A stretch of DNA of 64,000 nt from JACPYM01 sp963699175 (GTDB lineage Bacteria > Acidobacteriota > Blastocatellia > RBC074): positions 7,874,001-7,938,000 of the forward strand of contig OY969418.1 of assembly GCA_963699175.1 (NCBI GenBank). The letters are read 5' to 3'. The notes under the pieces were generated by a model. It was not told where the DNA came from, searched no databases, and worked only from the letters and a program-made list of their open reading frames with translations. A program made the translations under genes and the position numbers. Shown in pieces: positions 49,643 through 58,507 of the stretch; position 1 is the first letter of the stretch, and each line of letters opens with the position of its first letter.

Positions 49643-50920
49643 TCAAAAGCTCGGCGCGTTCTTCAGCTTGCCGAGCAGCTTGTAAAGATTAATCAGCGCG
49701 CGATCAATCAACGCCTCGCCCGCGCCGACTTCGATCCGCGTGTTGTAACCCGCGCCGTAACCGCCTTCGGTCGCAGCTTGCAACGTTGGCATGTAGCCAA
49801 CCCATTCGCCGCCCGCGCTATAGGTATAGCCGAAGAGGAATGTATGTCTGACTTCCGACTTGTCGCGCAGCGTGATTTGGAAATCTACGAACGGCTCGCC
49901 TGGTAGTGTGGCAATGGCGATCTCGCGATTGATGAGCAGCGTGGTCACACCAGCGCGCAAATGTTTCGCTTTGTCCCAGCGGTCGGCAAACTCGACGACT
50001 TCGGCAATCGCGGCGAGCGAGGCTTGCGCGTTGGCTTGCGGCTTCAATTGGCGTGCGGTTTTCAGCGCTACTTCGGCCAATGCATTGCCCATCTTTTCGG
50101 CTTCGCCAAAGCCGTTTTCGTTGACAGGTTGTTTGTCTAGGTAAGGATTGATGTCGCCAGCGCCGCCTTGTGTGAAAAGGCAGAGAGCGCCTGCGAACTC
50201 GCGTTCAATGCGTCGCGCCAGATAGCCCGGATAGTCAGCGGAAATCTGCCGATTGTCTGGCCCCAACACAACAGCGTGGCAAGCGTAGTTGACGATGATT
50301 GCGCGCGGCTTGCCTTCGGCATCATCTACGCGAATAACACCAACAGTTGGATCGAGCGGCGCGGTCGGCAATTTCTCAGCGTTGCGCCAAAACATTGTGA
50401 CCTTGCCGTCGGGCGCGACCTTGCGACGATTGTGGCCGAGATAGATTTCTCCGAAGCCAGCGGCAATGCGCGCGGGGAAGAGATTCTTTGACGCCTGCTC
50501 GATCGCGTTGACGATCTTCAACTCGGTTTCAGCAAACCATGAACGTTCGCGACTCGGCCACGTTTGATCTTCCCAGGTCAGCGGGCCGGAGTGGTTGTGC
50601 GTCACGGCAAGCAACACGTGTTCAGCCAGCTTTCGTTCACGCGCCATTGCCAAGACGCGCTCAGAAGGAAACGAGCGCAGATCGCAACTGACCAGCGCGA
50701 TGCTTTGCCCGTCGGCGCGCAAGAGCAGCACGGTGGCGTAGAGCGGATCGTATACGCCGGTTGAGGGGCCTTTGCGCGCGGCATAGCCGCCCATCGGGTA
50801 GCCAGCGGGCGGGGTGATTTCGACGCGGGCGACGCCAGCGGAAAGCTCTCCGGCCAGCACTCTGAAAGGAAGCAATAACAGGAGCAGCAGCAGTGTTGAG
50901 AGACGATCAGGCATTTTCAT
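49643..50920 (-). CDS. Neutral ceramidase-like exported protein 2
   Basis: 425 residues from MKMPDRLSTLLLLLLLLPFR; a further upstream start would add a charged stretch before the signal peptide. AGVARVEITPPAGYPMGGYA, LAVTHNHSGPLTW, LGHNRRKV, VNYACHAVVLGPDNRQ and TQGGAGDINPY match the same family as its neighbour. The zinc-ligand block reads VTHNHSG instead of ASHTHSG, still with two His. The C-terminus EVGAGEALIDRALINLYKLL matches its paralogue. The ribosome binding site is weak, and a 31-bp-arm palindrome lies just upstream. Confidence 0.9.
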   Translation of the reverse strand: MKMPDRLSTLLLLLLLLPFRVLAGELSAGVARVEITPPAGYPMGGYAARKGPSTGVYDPLYATVLLLRADGQSIALVSCDLRSFPSERVLAMARERKLAEHVLLAVTHNHSGPLTWEDQTWPSRERSWFAETELKIVNAIEQASKNLFPARIAAGFGEIYLGHNRRKVAPDGKVTMFWRNAEKLPTAPLDPTVGVIRVDDAEGKPRAIIVNYACHAVVLGPDNRQISADYPGYLARRIEREFAGALCLFTQGGAGDINPYLDKQPVNENGFGEAEKMGNALAEVALKTARQLKPQANAQASLAAIAEVVEFADRWDKAKHLRAGVTTLLINREIAIATLPGEPFVDFQITLRDKSEVRHTFLFGYTYSAGGEWVGYMPTLQAATEGGYGAGYNTRIEVGAGEALIDRALINLYKLLGKLKNAPSF

Positions 50921-50962
50921 CAGTTTAGAGTTGGGAGTAGGTAATCTCAGACGATTGCGCCT

Positions 50963-51068
50963 AGCCTGGGAGCGCACGCGGCTCGCGTGCGGGATTCGTG
51001 GTAAGAGCGCGCGGGAAAGAAAGTACGCAGCGCCACGCCCGCACGCGAGCCGCGTGCGCTCCCAGGCT
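50963..51068. repeat. Palindromic dispersed repeat, family B copy 2
   Basis: 31-nt arms (50963-50993 and 51038-51068) are perfect reverse complements around a 44-nt centre. Same arm sequence as 10516-10620, about 40 kb away (core GGGAGCGCACGCGGCTCGCG). The right end forms two bases of the TAG stop codon of the DegT-like gene. Confidence 0.92.
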
Positions 51069-52422
51069 AAGCCTGCGCCAACAACGTTGCCTGCTGTTGC
51101 AGTTTGCGCACCGCCGCCGCAATTTGTTCCATATCCTCTTTGCCGCCGAGCAGCATATTTTGCGTCAGCCAGACGGCCTCCTGACAGAGTTTGTCGTTTT
51201 CAGGCAATACGGCGTTGCGCGCTTTGAGTTGTTGAATGACTTTGGGCGGATAGATGTAGCGATAGGCGCGCGCGTCCAGCGTGTTTTGCAAGAACGGCTC
51301 CTGATTGAGCGGTGTGTAGCCGCCCGAACAGGGAATGCCTTCGGCGCGCATGGCCTTCAGGAATTTCTCGCGCGGCAGGTTGCTGAATTGCCGGGCGTCG
51401 TAGCGGAACATGTACAAGTGATAAGCATTGCGCGTGCAGCCTTCGTACATCTTGGCAGTCGCAATGCCGGGAATTTCGTTGAGCAGTTTGGTCAGATAGG
51501 CCGCGTTGGTTTCACGCGTCCGAGCTTGTTCATCCAAACGCGTGAGTTGGGCGAGCAGCAACGCGCCTTGAAATTCGGTCATGCGCCGGTTGTCGCCATT
51601 GCGCGCATAACTCAGGTTGGCGTTCAGGCCGCCGCCACGTCCTTGATTGTGGAAGCTGCGACAGGCTTCGATCAGCTTGGTGTCATTGCTCACGACTGCG
51701 CCGCCTTCGCCGGAGTTGAGATTCTTGGAAGCTTGCAGACTGAAGCAGCCCAGTTCGCCGAGCGTGCCCACCTTATGCCCGCGCCATTCGGCCAGGTGTG
51801 ATTGGCAAGCGTCTTCAACAACAGGCAACTTATGTTTCTTGGCTACTGCAAGAATGGTGTCCAAGTTAGCCGCCGCTCCGCCCAGGTGCACGGGCAAGAT
51901 GGCACGCGTGCGATTGGTAATAGCCGCTTCGAGCTTGCGCGCATCAAGCTGAAAAGTTTCGCGGTCGGTATCTACAAAGACGGGCAGCGCGTGCTGCAAC
52001 AAGACTACGTTGACCGTGGCGACAAAGGTGTAGGGCGGCACAATCACTTCATCACCCGGCCCGATTTCCAGTGCGTTCAAGGCACAGATGAGCGCACTCG
52101 TCCCGCTCGATGTAGCCAGGCTGTGTTTAACGCCGAGCCGTTCCGACCAAGCTTGCTCGAAGCGCTCGACCACGTTGCCATTGAGGCGATTCCATTTGCG
52201 GTTGTGCAACACTTCGAGCAACTGCTTCTCTTCGATTTCGCCGATGATCGGCCACGATGTAAAAGGCGTGCTTCGCACGGGCTGACCGCCAAGCAGCGCG
52301 GGTTTGTCGTTGGTGGCAATGATTGTGTGACTGGCGGACGTGTGACGAGTGCGCAGCCCTGTCGCCGCCGCGCCAGCACAAGTCGCCGAAAGAAAACGTC
52401 GCCGCGAGAGCTTCTTTCGCAT
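51067..52422 (-). CDS. DegT/DnrJ/EryC1-type aminotransferase with Tat signal
   Basis: 451 residues from MRKKLSRRRFLSATCAGAAA, with AAGAGGAG seven bases before ATG 52422. S-R-R-R-F-L is a clear twin-arginine motif, so the PLP enzyme would be exported folded with its cofactor. The DegT fold shows ATSSGTSALICALNALEIG, VIVPPYTFVATVN, LPVVEDACQSHLAEW and the Schiff-base lysine K233 in LQASKNLNSGEGG. Cytoplasmic relatives transaminate NDP-keto-sugars for LPS or antibiotic sugars. Exported members exist in Acidobacteria and Planctomycetes, but their substrate is not known to me. Confidence 0.9.
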   Translation of the reverse strand: MRKKLSRRRFLSATCAGAAATGLRTRHTSASHTIIATNDKPALLGGQPVRSTPFTSWPIIGEIEEKQLLEVLHNRKWNRLNGNVVERFEQAWSERLGVKHSLATSSGTSALICALNALEIGPGDEVIVPPYTFVATVNVVLLQHALPVFVDTDRETFQLDARKLEAAITNRTRAILPVHLGGAAANLDTILAVAKKHKLPVVEDACQSHLAEWRGHKVGTLGELGCFSLQASKNLNSGEGGAVVSNDTKLIEACRSFHNQGRGGGLNANLSYARNGDNRRMTEFQGALLLAQLTRLDEQARTRETNAAYLTKLLNEIPGIATAKMYEGCTRNAYHLYMFRYDARQFSNLPREKFLKAMRAEGIPCSGGYTPLNQEPFLQNTLDARAYRYIYPPKVIQQLKARNAVLPENDKLCQEAVWLTQNMLLGGKEDMEQIAAAVRKLQQQATLLAQA

Positions 52423-52522
52423 AGCCGGACTCCTCTTGAAGATGAGTGACAATGAAGATGGTGAATGCGTGGCGCAGAGTATGCCACGAAGCGGGCCAAT
52501 TGTAGAGCGCGGCTGCGCTAAA

Positions 52523-52609
52523 TACGGTACAGGGAGCGGTCGCGACTTGGCTGCTTGCGGGGTATGCGCATCACGCGGCCATCAAGTCGCTACTGCTCCC
52601 TATACCGCA
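52523..52609. repeat. Palindromic dispersed repeat, family A copy 2
   Basis: Arms 52523-52548 and 52584-52609 are reverse complements with a few mismatches around a 35-nt centre. The left arm matches 961-984 (GGTACAGGGAGCGGT, then CGCGAC here where copy 1 has AGCGAC). Located after the stop of the outer-membrane barrel gene. Confidence 0.8.
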
Positions 52610-52617
52610 TCGTTGGA

Positions 52618-53277
52618 TCAGAAGCGCAAGCCAAAGCCGGCGCTGGCTTGCAGATTGTGGTTCGTGAACTTGCTCTTCGGCGCGTTGCTGCCAGTTGCTT
52701 GGGCTTTGGTCTCGTAGCGAATGAGCGTGTCGCCCAGATCGAAGCGCAGCATTGTGTGTCGTGACGGATAGAATTCGAGCACGCCGCCGAGATCGAGCGC
52801 CAAGCCCGACGAAGTGCGGAAGAGCGTGTTGAGCGTGGGATTGGCGCTGTTGGCGGTTTCATCTTGCAACTCGCTGCGCACAAAGCCGGGGCGGATCTTG
52901 CCGAAAATGCCGAAGAGTCTGGAGCGCACGCCGAATTTGACGCCGAAGAGGAATTGATCCACGCGGTCGCGCGTCAGCTTGCGTGTGACGAATTGATTGA
53001 GTTGCGGCACGCTGATGCGGAAATTGTTGGGGAAGATGTTGAACTCGCCTTCGAGCGCAAGGCTGTCGTTGAAGTTGACCGTGATGCGTCCACCTGCACC
53101 GCGTTGCGATTCGCTCAAATCGGGGACGGCAAGTTTGAAATCGCCCAGGTTGAGCGCGCTGACTTGCACACCGATTTCGAGCCTGGGCGTTTCTGATTGC
53201 GCGTAGGCATTGGCAGTGATGAAAAGGCAAAGAGCCAGCAGGCTCAGCGTCATGACGGGGCATCTCTTTGACGGCAT
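52618..53277 (-). CDS. Outer-membrane beta-barrel protein
   Basis: 219 residues with signal peptide MTLSLLALCLFITANAYAQ and GGAGAG before ATG 53277. The mature part alternates hydrophobic and polar residues over about eight strands (RLEIGVQVSALNLGD, QFLFGVKFGVRSRLFGIFGK, HTMLRFDLGDTLIRYE). It ends in ASAGFGLRF, with the terminal aromatic residue used by the BAM machinery. An OmpA-like small barrel with no plug or enzyme motif visible. The role is probably structural or adhesive. Confidence 0.85.
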   Translation of the reverse strand: MPSKRCPVMTLSLLALCLFITANAYAQSETPRLEIGVQVSALNLGDFKLAVPDLSESQRGAGGRITVNFNDSLALEGEFNIFPNNFRISVPQLNQFVTRKLTRDRVDQFLFGVKFGVRSRLFGIFGKIRPGFVRSELQDETANSANPTLNTLFRTSSGLALDLGGVLEFYPSRHTMLRFDLGDTLIRYETKAQATGSNAPKSKFTNHNLQASAGFGLRF

Positions 53278-53360
53278 AAGCTCTCTCCAGTTGATGGGTG
53301 ATTTTGAAATTATTGAAAGCGGGCGGAGTCTACGCGCCTATGGGCAAAGATTCAAGCTTT

Positions 53361-53399
53361 GGGCGGCCATCTCGGAGCTGAAATTTGAGATGGCCGCCC
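53361..53399 (-). terminator. Hairpin terminator after the giant P-domain gene
   Basis: Perfect 13-bp stem GGGCGGCCATCTC / GAGATGGCCGCCC (53361-53373 with 53387-53399), 13-nt loop, 2 bp beyond the stop codon of the minus-strand gene at 53402. No strong U tract, so termination efficiency is uncertain. Confidence 0.6.
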
Positions 53400-53401
53400 T
53401 A

Positions 53402-56400
53402 TTACTGCTGTGTTCGTCGGGAGCGGTTTGAATTGACGCTGGTGCCGCGGCTAGGCAGTGAAGGTCGTGCGAGGCTCACGCCGAGTTGAAGCTGATTGCC
53501 GGTCAGCAAGACACGCGCTTGCGCATCCACCAATTCGCGCGCGATCACTTCGTCAGTGAAGCGGAGGCTAAATAGTCCGGCTGGCTGTGGTTGAACAGCT
53601 TTGAAAGTAAGCGTCACTAACTCGGCTTGGCCTGCGTTTAAGTGTTGGCCAGCGGGTAGGGCAAGCACCAGGCCGAGTAGCCCTTCGGTCAGGCGATTGG
53701 TGTTCAGCAAGAGTGATGCTTGGCTGGCCGCGTTACCGGGCGTAGCCGTGACAAACTGCCAGCGCGTTGCATCGAAGCGCAAACTCGTGCCCAGCGCATT
53801 CTCGTTACCGTTAGCCGCCAGCGTGAGCGCCAACGTGATCGTGCCATTGTTACGCGGCGGAATGGCGATTTCAGCCAAACCAGTCCCGAGTAACGTGCGC
53901 TGTTGCGCTAACCATAAAGCGTTTGGCGCAAGCGGGCCGCCCACTAAAGTGAGCGGATCAAGACCGGCGGCGTAGCGCCCGGCTTGAGTGAAATCGGCCA
54001 CGGTCAAGCGCCCATCGCCTTGCGTGTCGCGCGGCGCACAATCGGCGCGTTGGAATTCGCTGCCGTTCGTGGGCGTGAGCAGCCCGGCGGCAAAGCGTCC
54101 CACGAGCGTCCAATCACTGACCGTCACACTGCCATCGCCGTTGGGACGCGGCGCGACATCGCTTTCGTAAGCGGGTTGCTGGCTGCTTTGACAGCAAGCG
54201 AAGCCGGTCAGGATGAGCGAGAAGGCGCGCAACGTACCCGTACTCGTCGAGTCAACATCGGCGACGTTGAGCATCCACGTGCCATTCGGATTTTCACCAT
54301 CGAACGCGGACAATGGATTGAGCGGTCGGAACGTGCCGGTGTAGGGGGGGCCGACGGGCGAAGTCAACGAGTTGGAAATCTGTTGAATAGAAGGCGCGTT
54401 CGCGTTGTCGTCATCGAGCAGCGTCTGGCAGAAATTGCGCCCGTTATTGTTGGCGCCGCCGGGACGACTGAGCAATGTGACAGTGGTGCCTTTGGGTGAA
54501 GTGAGTTTGATGACTAAATCGCCCACCCAATCGTGCGTGATGCCGACGGTTGTTGCGTCACTTGCCGAGGTACATTGCGTGCCGTCGAAGCGCAGGTTGA
54601 GATCGGCCAGCGCACCGGTGAAGCCGCTGACGGCGAGCGGGATGTTGATGCCGCGATCATCGGCGTCAGGAATTGTCACAGGCGCGCCGGTGTAACTGAC
54701 GGTCGCGCTCGTCGTGCCCGGCGAGCCGAGTTGGAAACTGTAACTCTGCGCGCCCAAATCCTGCCCGTTGTCATTGAAGTTGAGCGTCAACGTCAGCGTG
54801 CCGCCACAGGTGCCGCCAGCAAGAAAGGTGAACGAGCGTGTAGCCGATGCGCCGGGCGTGATGACACCATAGTTTTGCGTGACGCCATTAGTGATCACGC
54901 CGCCCGTGGCTTGCAGGGTCGCGATGAGATTGTCGGTGTTGTTCGAACCAAGATTTTGCACCGTGACACTGACAGTGGCAGTCTCGCCCGGATCAATCGC
55001 GTTGTTCGCCACCGCACAGCTTTCAGCTAAGAGCGTTGCACCACCTTTGACCAGCAGCTTGGTTGGGCGAATCAAGCGCGCGCGGATGCCGTAGTTGCCC
55101 GGTATTGCGCCGCTCACGTTGTCGTGGATGGCGAAGCTTACGCCGTCGAGCGAGCGATACGAGCGTTTTTGCGAGCCTGACGAAGTGTCGAGCGCGGTGG
55201 GTCGCACACTCTCTTCCACCGTTATGCGAAAGCCAACAACAAAATCGCCCTGTGTAATCGTCAACGGCGTGGGCAGCGTGTAGACGCTGAATTCATTCAC
55301 CGCCGTCACTTGTTGCGACAATGAGGTGAACTGCGTGTTGTCAATGTTGGCATCACCATCGGCGTTGCCGCCAGCCAGTAGGTCGAAACTGTCGCCGACT
55401 TTGACGCCACCATTGCTGGGGAAAAAGATCGAGATGGCGCTGAGCGTGGCCGGATAGCTGGTTGGCGTAAGGCGATTGACGCGGTAAGACGTGCCGCCAT
55501 TCGACGTGCCGGTGGGCGTTTCAAACGCACCGTCGTCAATGGCGAGTTCAAACGGCTGCGCCTCTTGCGTGATGGTGAAAGTTTTGTCAGCCACGGCAAT
55601 CGTGCCGCTGCGCGCGAGCGGGCTGGTATTGGGCGCGACGGCAAAATTGACCGTGCCATTGCCTTGTCCGCTATCGCCGAGAAAAACGTCTATGAAAGAC
55701 GCGCTAGCCGCCGCCGTCCAGCCACAGCCTGCCGGGGCGTTCACTTGAATTGCGCTCCTGCCGCCGTAAGCGAGGAAGTCTTTGCCCGCGGGCGTAATCG
55801 CGTAGCTGCATCCTGTGCCCGCGCCCTGCGTGATGTTGATAGTTTGTCCGGCGACGGTGAGCGTGCCGGTGCGCGCGGCGGCGATGTTGGTAGCAACGTT
55901 GAAAGTAACCGTGCCATTGCCGGTGCCGGTGTTGCTCGATGTGACAGTGATGAACGGATTGTTGCTCACCGCCGTCCAGCCGCAGCCCGTTGTCGCGGTC
56001 ACGTTGAGTGTGCCATTGCCGCCCGTAGCGTTGAAGTTTTGTGTGGTTGGCGCTGCTGTGTACGCGCAGTTGCCGATGGTCAACAGATTGTTGCCCGTTA
56101 CGCTCTGGCCATCGGGGTTGCTGACTGTGATGCTCTTCAAGCCTGGCGTGGCATTTACAGTCGAAACGTTCAATTGAATAGTTGTCGGGTTGAGATAGGT
56201 CACGCTATTGACGATTACGCCTGCGCCGATCTGCGCGCTCAAGCGACAACCAAAACCCGTGCCTGGATCGTAAAAGCCCGCGCCGTTCGCTGCCGAGCCG
56301 GTGACGGTGAGATTGACTGACACTTGGCCTGCGGGAATGCTCGGCGGATTGACGCCGATGGGCGTGGCGGGCGGCGGTGCTTGCAGCTTGGCGATGCGAA

Positions 56401-58255
56401 CGGCGTAAGAATTGGCGCTGTCGCAATACTGCTGAATCGTCCACAGCGTCATGTCGTCACACGGATCTAGGCTCGTGTACGAATAATCACCCCAGCGGCG
56501 AAAAGAGAAATCGTTGCTGGAATCACCCGCCGGATTGTAGGCCGTGGTCGAATTGGTAATGAGCGCGGGTGTGCGCAAGCTGCCCAACGGATCGCCAGCC
56601 AAGCGCCCGGCTGTCACGGCATTGATAAATTCGTTGCTGCCAGCAATCGAGCTGCCCAGCGCTACGTGCCCTTGCCCCGTGACCATGATTGAAGGGATGA
56701 AGTAGTTGCGCTCGTCAACGCTGTTGCTGGCGCTTTCAGCAAAGAGTGTTCCGGCCTGAATCAGTTGCGGCAGGTTGGTGTTGAGATCGCCAATCTCGTA
56801 CCAGCGAGTAGCATCGCGCGTGGGTGCGCCATCGGCTGCGCCGGTGTTACTGACTGCGATGTTGTGTGTTGTCCACAAGCGCCCATTGCGCAGGTGCGCG
56901 GCGAACAGGCGATCATCAATCGCGTCCAAATAGCCGTTTGTCCCCTTGGTGTTGCCAGAGTGTCGCACGGTCAGCGGATACGAAGTCGTCAGCACATTGA
57001 CGTAGACGTTGGGCGAGAGCAGCGGCGAGCCGCCCGGATTCGTGACGCGCCGGATGACGAGCCTGCCAAACAGGCTTTTATCTATGCCGATGAAATAGCC
57101 TTCGCTCGCGGCAGGATCGAAATTGTCTACGCCCTGCGGCGTGAACGGCCCTGCGCCGTCGGCATTGGTAGTCAGATTGCGGAACGCCGTCACCACAAGC
57201 GGGCCTGCGCCCAACACCGACGTTTTGCGAATTACATAAGCCGTCGTGTTGGAGAAGGTCAGAGTGCCAGTATTGTTCGGGCAGAAAACATTGACGCCGA
57301 CATAGAGCGCATTCGCATCAATGCCCAATGTCGGGTAGTCAGCCAGACAGCCGGAATCGCCCGCCGGCGCGGGACTTTGTTGTTGAAACTGAAAGAAACT
57401 CCAAACAGTGTTGGGCGTAATCGTCGCACCATCGCTGACAGCGAGCAGCACTCGATTATTGCTCAAGCCGGTCGGGACGTTGATCATCACGATAAACCAA
57501 CGCCCGGACAAGCGGTCGTAGCGCACGCGCGGGTCAGTCACCGTCGCGTTGTTTCTGACTGAGGCAAAAAACGTATTCGTGCTTGCGTCCAATGCTCCCT
57601 GCGTCCCCGTAGTCTTATCGAACACGCGTATCCGCCCATTGATGACCATCAAGAACTGAGTCGGCCCTACTGCGCCCATCGAGTCAGGCGGGAAAAAACC
57701 GGAGTCGCTCAGCGTGGCGCCAGTGAAGCTGAGCGTGATGGGTTGTGGAGCGAGCGAATAAAAAGAGGGAGATGTTATGTTGCCCTGCTTTTTCCCCTCC
57801 TCATCAACTGGCGGCCACTGCGCGCCAGGTAGCGCATTGAGATTTTGCGGGAGGTTTTGACGCTCCATTTGCAGCGGCCCATGCTCTTCGCCTTCATCCT
57901 CTTCTTTCTCGCGTTCTTTGAGCTTCCGCGCCAAACGGCGTTGCTCACTCTCCATAATCTCTGCCGTAGTTCGGCTGATAGCTCCTTTACCAGCCCAAGG
58001 CTCTCCTACTTGCAAACCATCAGCGGTGATCTGCTGCGGCTTAGCGGCGCGCCGTGGCAGCGGTTTCGCACGGCCATTTTTGTCAATCTTGTTGGTGGAA
58101 GGATTGCGTTCGGTGGAGCGAACGGTGGCGCGACGTTGCGCGGCGGATATGCCAGCCAGCAGCCAGGCCGACAAGCCAATGGCAGCGAGAGCGAACAAAG
58201 CATGCCGAATCAGACGCGCTAGGCGTGAGCGAAAGAGGGGCTCAAACAAAGGCAT
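53402..58255 (-). CDS. Giant exported protein with BACON, P-domain, dockerin and cohesin-like parts
   Basis: 1617 residues. An N-terminal anchor covers 16-40 (HALFALAAIGLSAWLLAGIS), then a charged coiled coil (EQRRLARKLKEREKEEDEGE). A beta-propeller-like region follows at about 165-650. Two BACON-like modules lie at about 740-930 (GCGWTAVSNNPFITVTSS and GCGWTAAASASFIDVFLG). A proprotein-convertase P-domain is at about 1225-1360 (HDWVGDLVIKLTSPKGTTVT, ENPNGTWMLNVADVD). Two dockerin-like calcium loops occur at about 1385-1445 (NGDGSVTVSDWTLVGRFAAG, QGDGRLTVADFTQAGRYAAG). A cohesin-like beta domain follows to about 1590. ATG 58255 has GGAG five bases upstream. A cell-surface binding or assembly role is inferred; no protease triad was seen. 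Confidence 0.9.
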   Translation of the reverse strand: MPLFEPLFRSRLARLIRHALFALAAIGLSAWLLAGISAAQRRATVRSTERNPSTNKIDKNGRAKPLPRRAAKPQQITADGLQVGEPWAGKGAISRTTAEIMESEQRRLARKLKEREKEEDEGEEHGPLQMERQNLPQNLNALPGAQWPPVDEEGKKQGNITSPSFYSLAPQPITLSFTGATLSDSGFFPPDSMGAVGPTQFLMVINGRIRVFDKTTGTQGALDASTNTFFASVRNNATVTDPRVRYDRLSGRWFIVMINVPTGLSNNRVLLAVSDGATITPNTVWSFFQFQQQSPAPAGDSGCLADYPTLGIDANALYVGVNVFCPNNTGTLTFSNTTAYVIRKTSVLGAGPLVVTAFRNLTTNADGAGPFTPQGVDNFDPAASEGYFIGIDKSLFGRLVIRRVTNPGGSPLLSPNVYVNVLTTSYPLTVRHSGNTKGTNGYLDAIDDRLFAAHLRNGRLWTTHNIAVSNTGAADGAPTRDATRWYEIGDLNTNLPQLIQAGTLFAESASNSVDERNYFIPSIMVTGQGHVALGSSIAGSNEFINAVTAGRLAGDPLGSLRTPALITNSTTAYNPAGDSSNDFSFRRWGDYSYTSLDPCDDMTLWTIQQYCDSANSYAVRIAKLQAPPPATPIGVNPPSIPAGQVSVNLTVTGSAANGAGFYDPGTGFGCRLSAQIGAGVIVNSVTYLNPTTIQLNVSTVNATPGLKSITVSNPDGQSVTGNNLLTIGNCAYTAAPTTQNFNATGGNGTLNVTATTGCGWTAVSNNPFITVTSSNTGTGNGTVTFNVATNIAAARTGTLTVAGQTINITQGAGTGCSYAITPAGKDFLAYGGRSAIQVNAPAGCGWTAAASASFIDVFLGDSGQGNGTVNFAVAPNTSPLARSGTIAVADKTFTITQEAQPFELAIDDGAFETPTGTSNGGTSYRVNRLTPTSYPATLSAISIFFPSNGGVKVGDSFDLLAGGNADGDANIDNTQFTSLSQQVTAVNEFSVYTLPTPLTITQGDFVVGFRITVEESVRPTALDTSSGSQKRSYRSLDGVSFAIHDNVSGAIPGNYGIRARLIRPTKLLVKGGATLLAESCAVANNAIDPGETATVSVTVQNLGSNNTDNLIATLQATGGVITNGVTQNYGVITPGASATRSFTFLAGGTCGGTLTLTLNFNDNGQDLGAQSYSFQLGSPGTTSATVSYTGAPVTIPDADDRGINIPLAVSGFTGALADLNLRFDGTQCTSASDATTVGITHDWVGDLVIKLTSPKGTTVTLLSRPGGANNNGRNFCQTLLDDDNANAPSIQQISNSLTSPVGPPYTGTFRPLNPLSAFDGENPNGTWMLNVADVDSTSTGTLRAFSLILTGFACCQSSQQPAYESDVAPRPNGDGSVTVSDWTLVGRFAAGLLTPTNGSEFQRADCAPRDTQGDGRLTVADFTQAGRYAAGLDPLTLVGGPLAPNALWLAQQRTLLGTGLAEIAIPPRNNGTITLALTLAANGNENALGTSLRFDATRWQFVTATPGNAASQASLLLNTNRLTEGLLGLVLALPAGQHLNAGQAELVTLTFKAVQPQPAGLFSLRFTDEVIARELVDAQARVLLTGNQLQLGVSLARPSLPSRGTSVNSNRSRRTQQ

Positions 58256-58507
58256 TAAAACTCCAAAGGAATTGCTGGTGAGGATGCAAATTAAAGTGTC
58301 GTTGTCGGGCGCAGTAGACAGGGCGTATTCGTGTGGTCTTGCAGCACGCGTCTACGCTGCGCGTGATTTGCTTCTGAATGGTAATTACTGCTCCACGCCG
58401 CGCCAAAGTTAAACAGCAAGTGGCTGGCTGTCAAATAGTATTTGCTGTGTAGGATTTGAAGCAGAGCGCGGGACAGAGAACACTCGCTCTCTGTCCCGCG
58501 CCACACA
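58256..58507. other. Intergenic gap with a strong hairpin
   Basis: Holds the perfect 14-bp-arm inverted repeat at 58466-58501 near the upstream stop codon, plus the promoter region of the gene starting at 58255. No gene supported. Confidence 0.5.
58466..58501 (-). terminator. Strong hairpin after the beta-helix/CAP gene
   Basis: Perfect 14-bp stem GCGCGGGACAGAGA / TCTCTGTCCCGCGC (58466-58479 with 58488-58501), 8-nt loop, 6 bp beyond the stop of the minus gene at 58508. It lacks a U tract, so it may be an mRNA-stabilising hairpin rather than a terminator. Confidence 0.55.
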
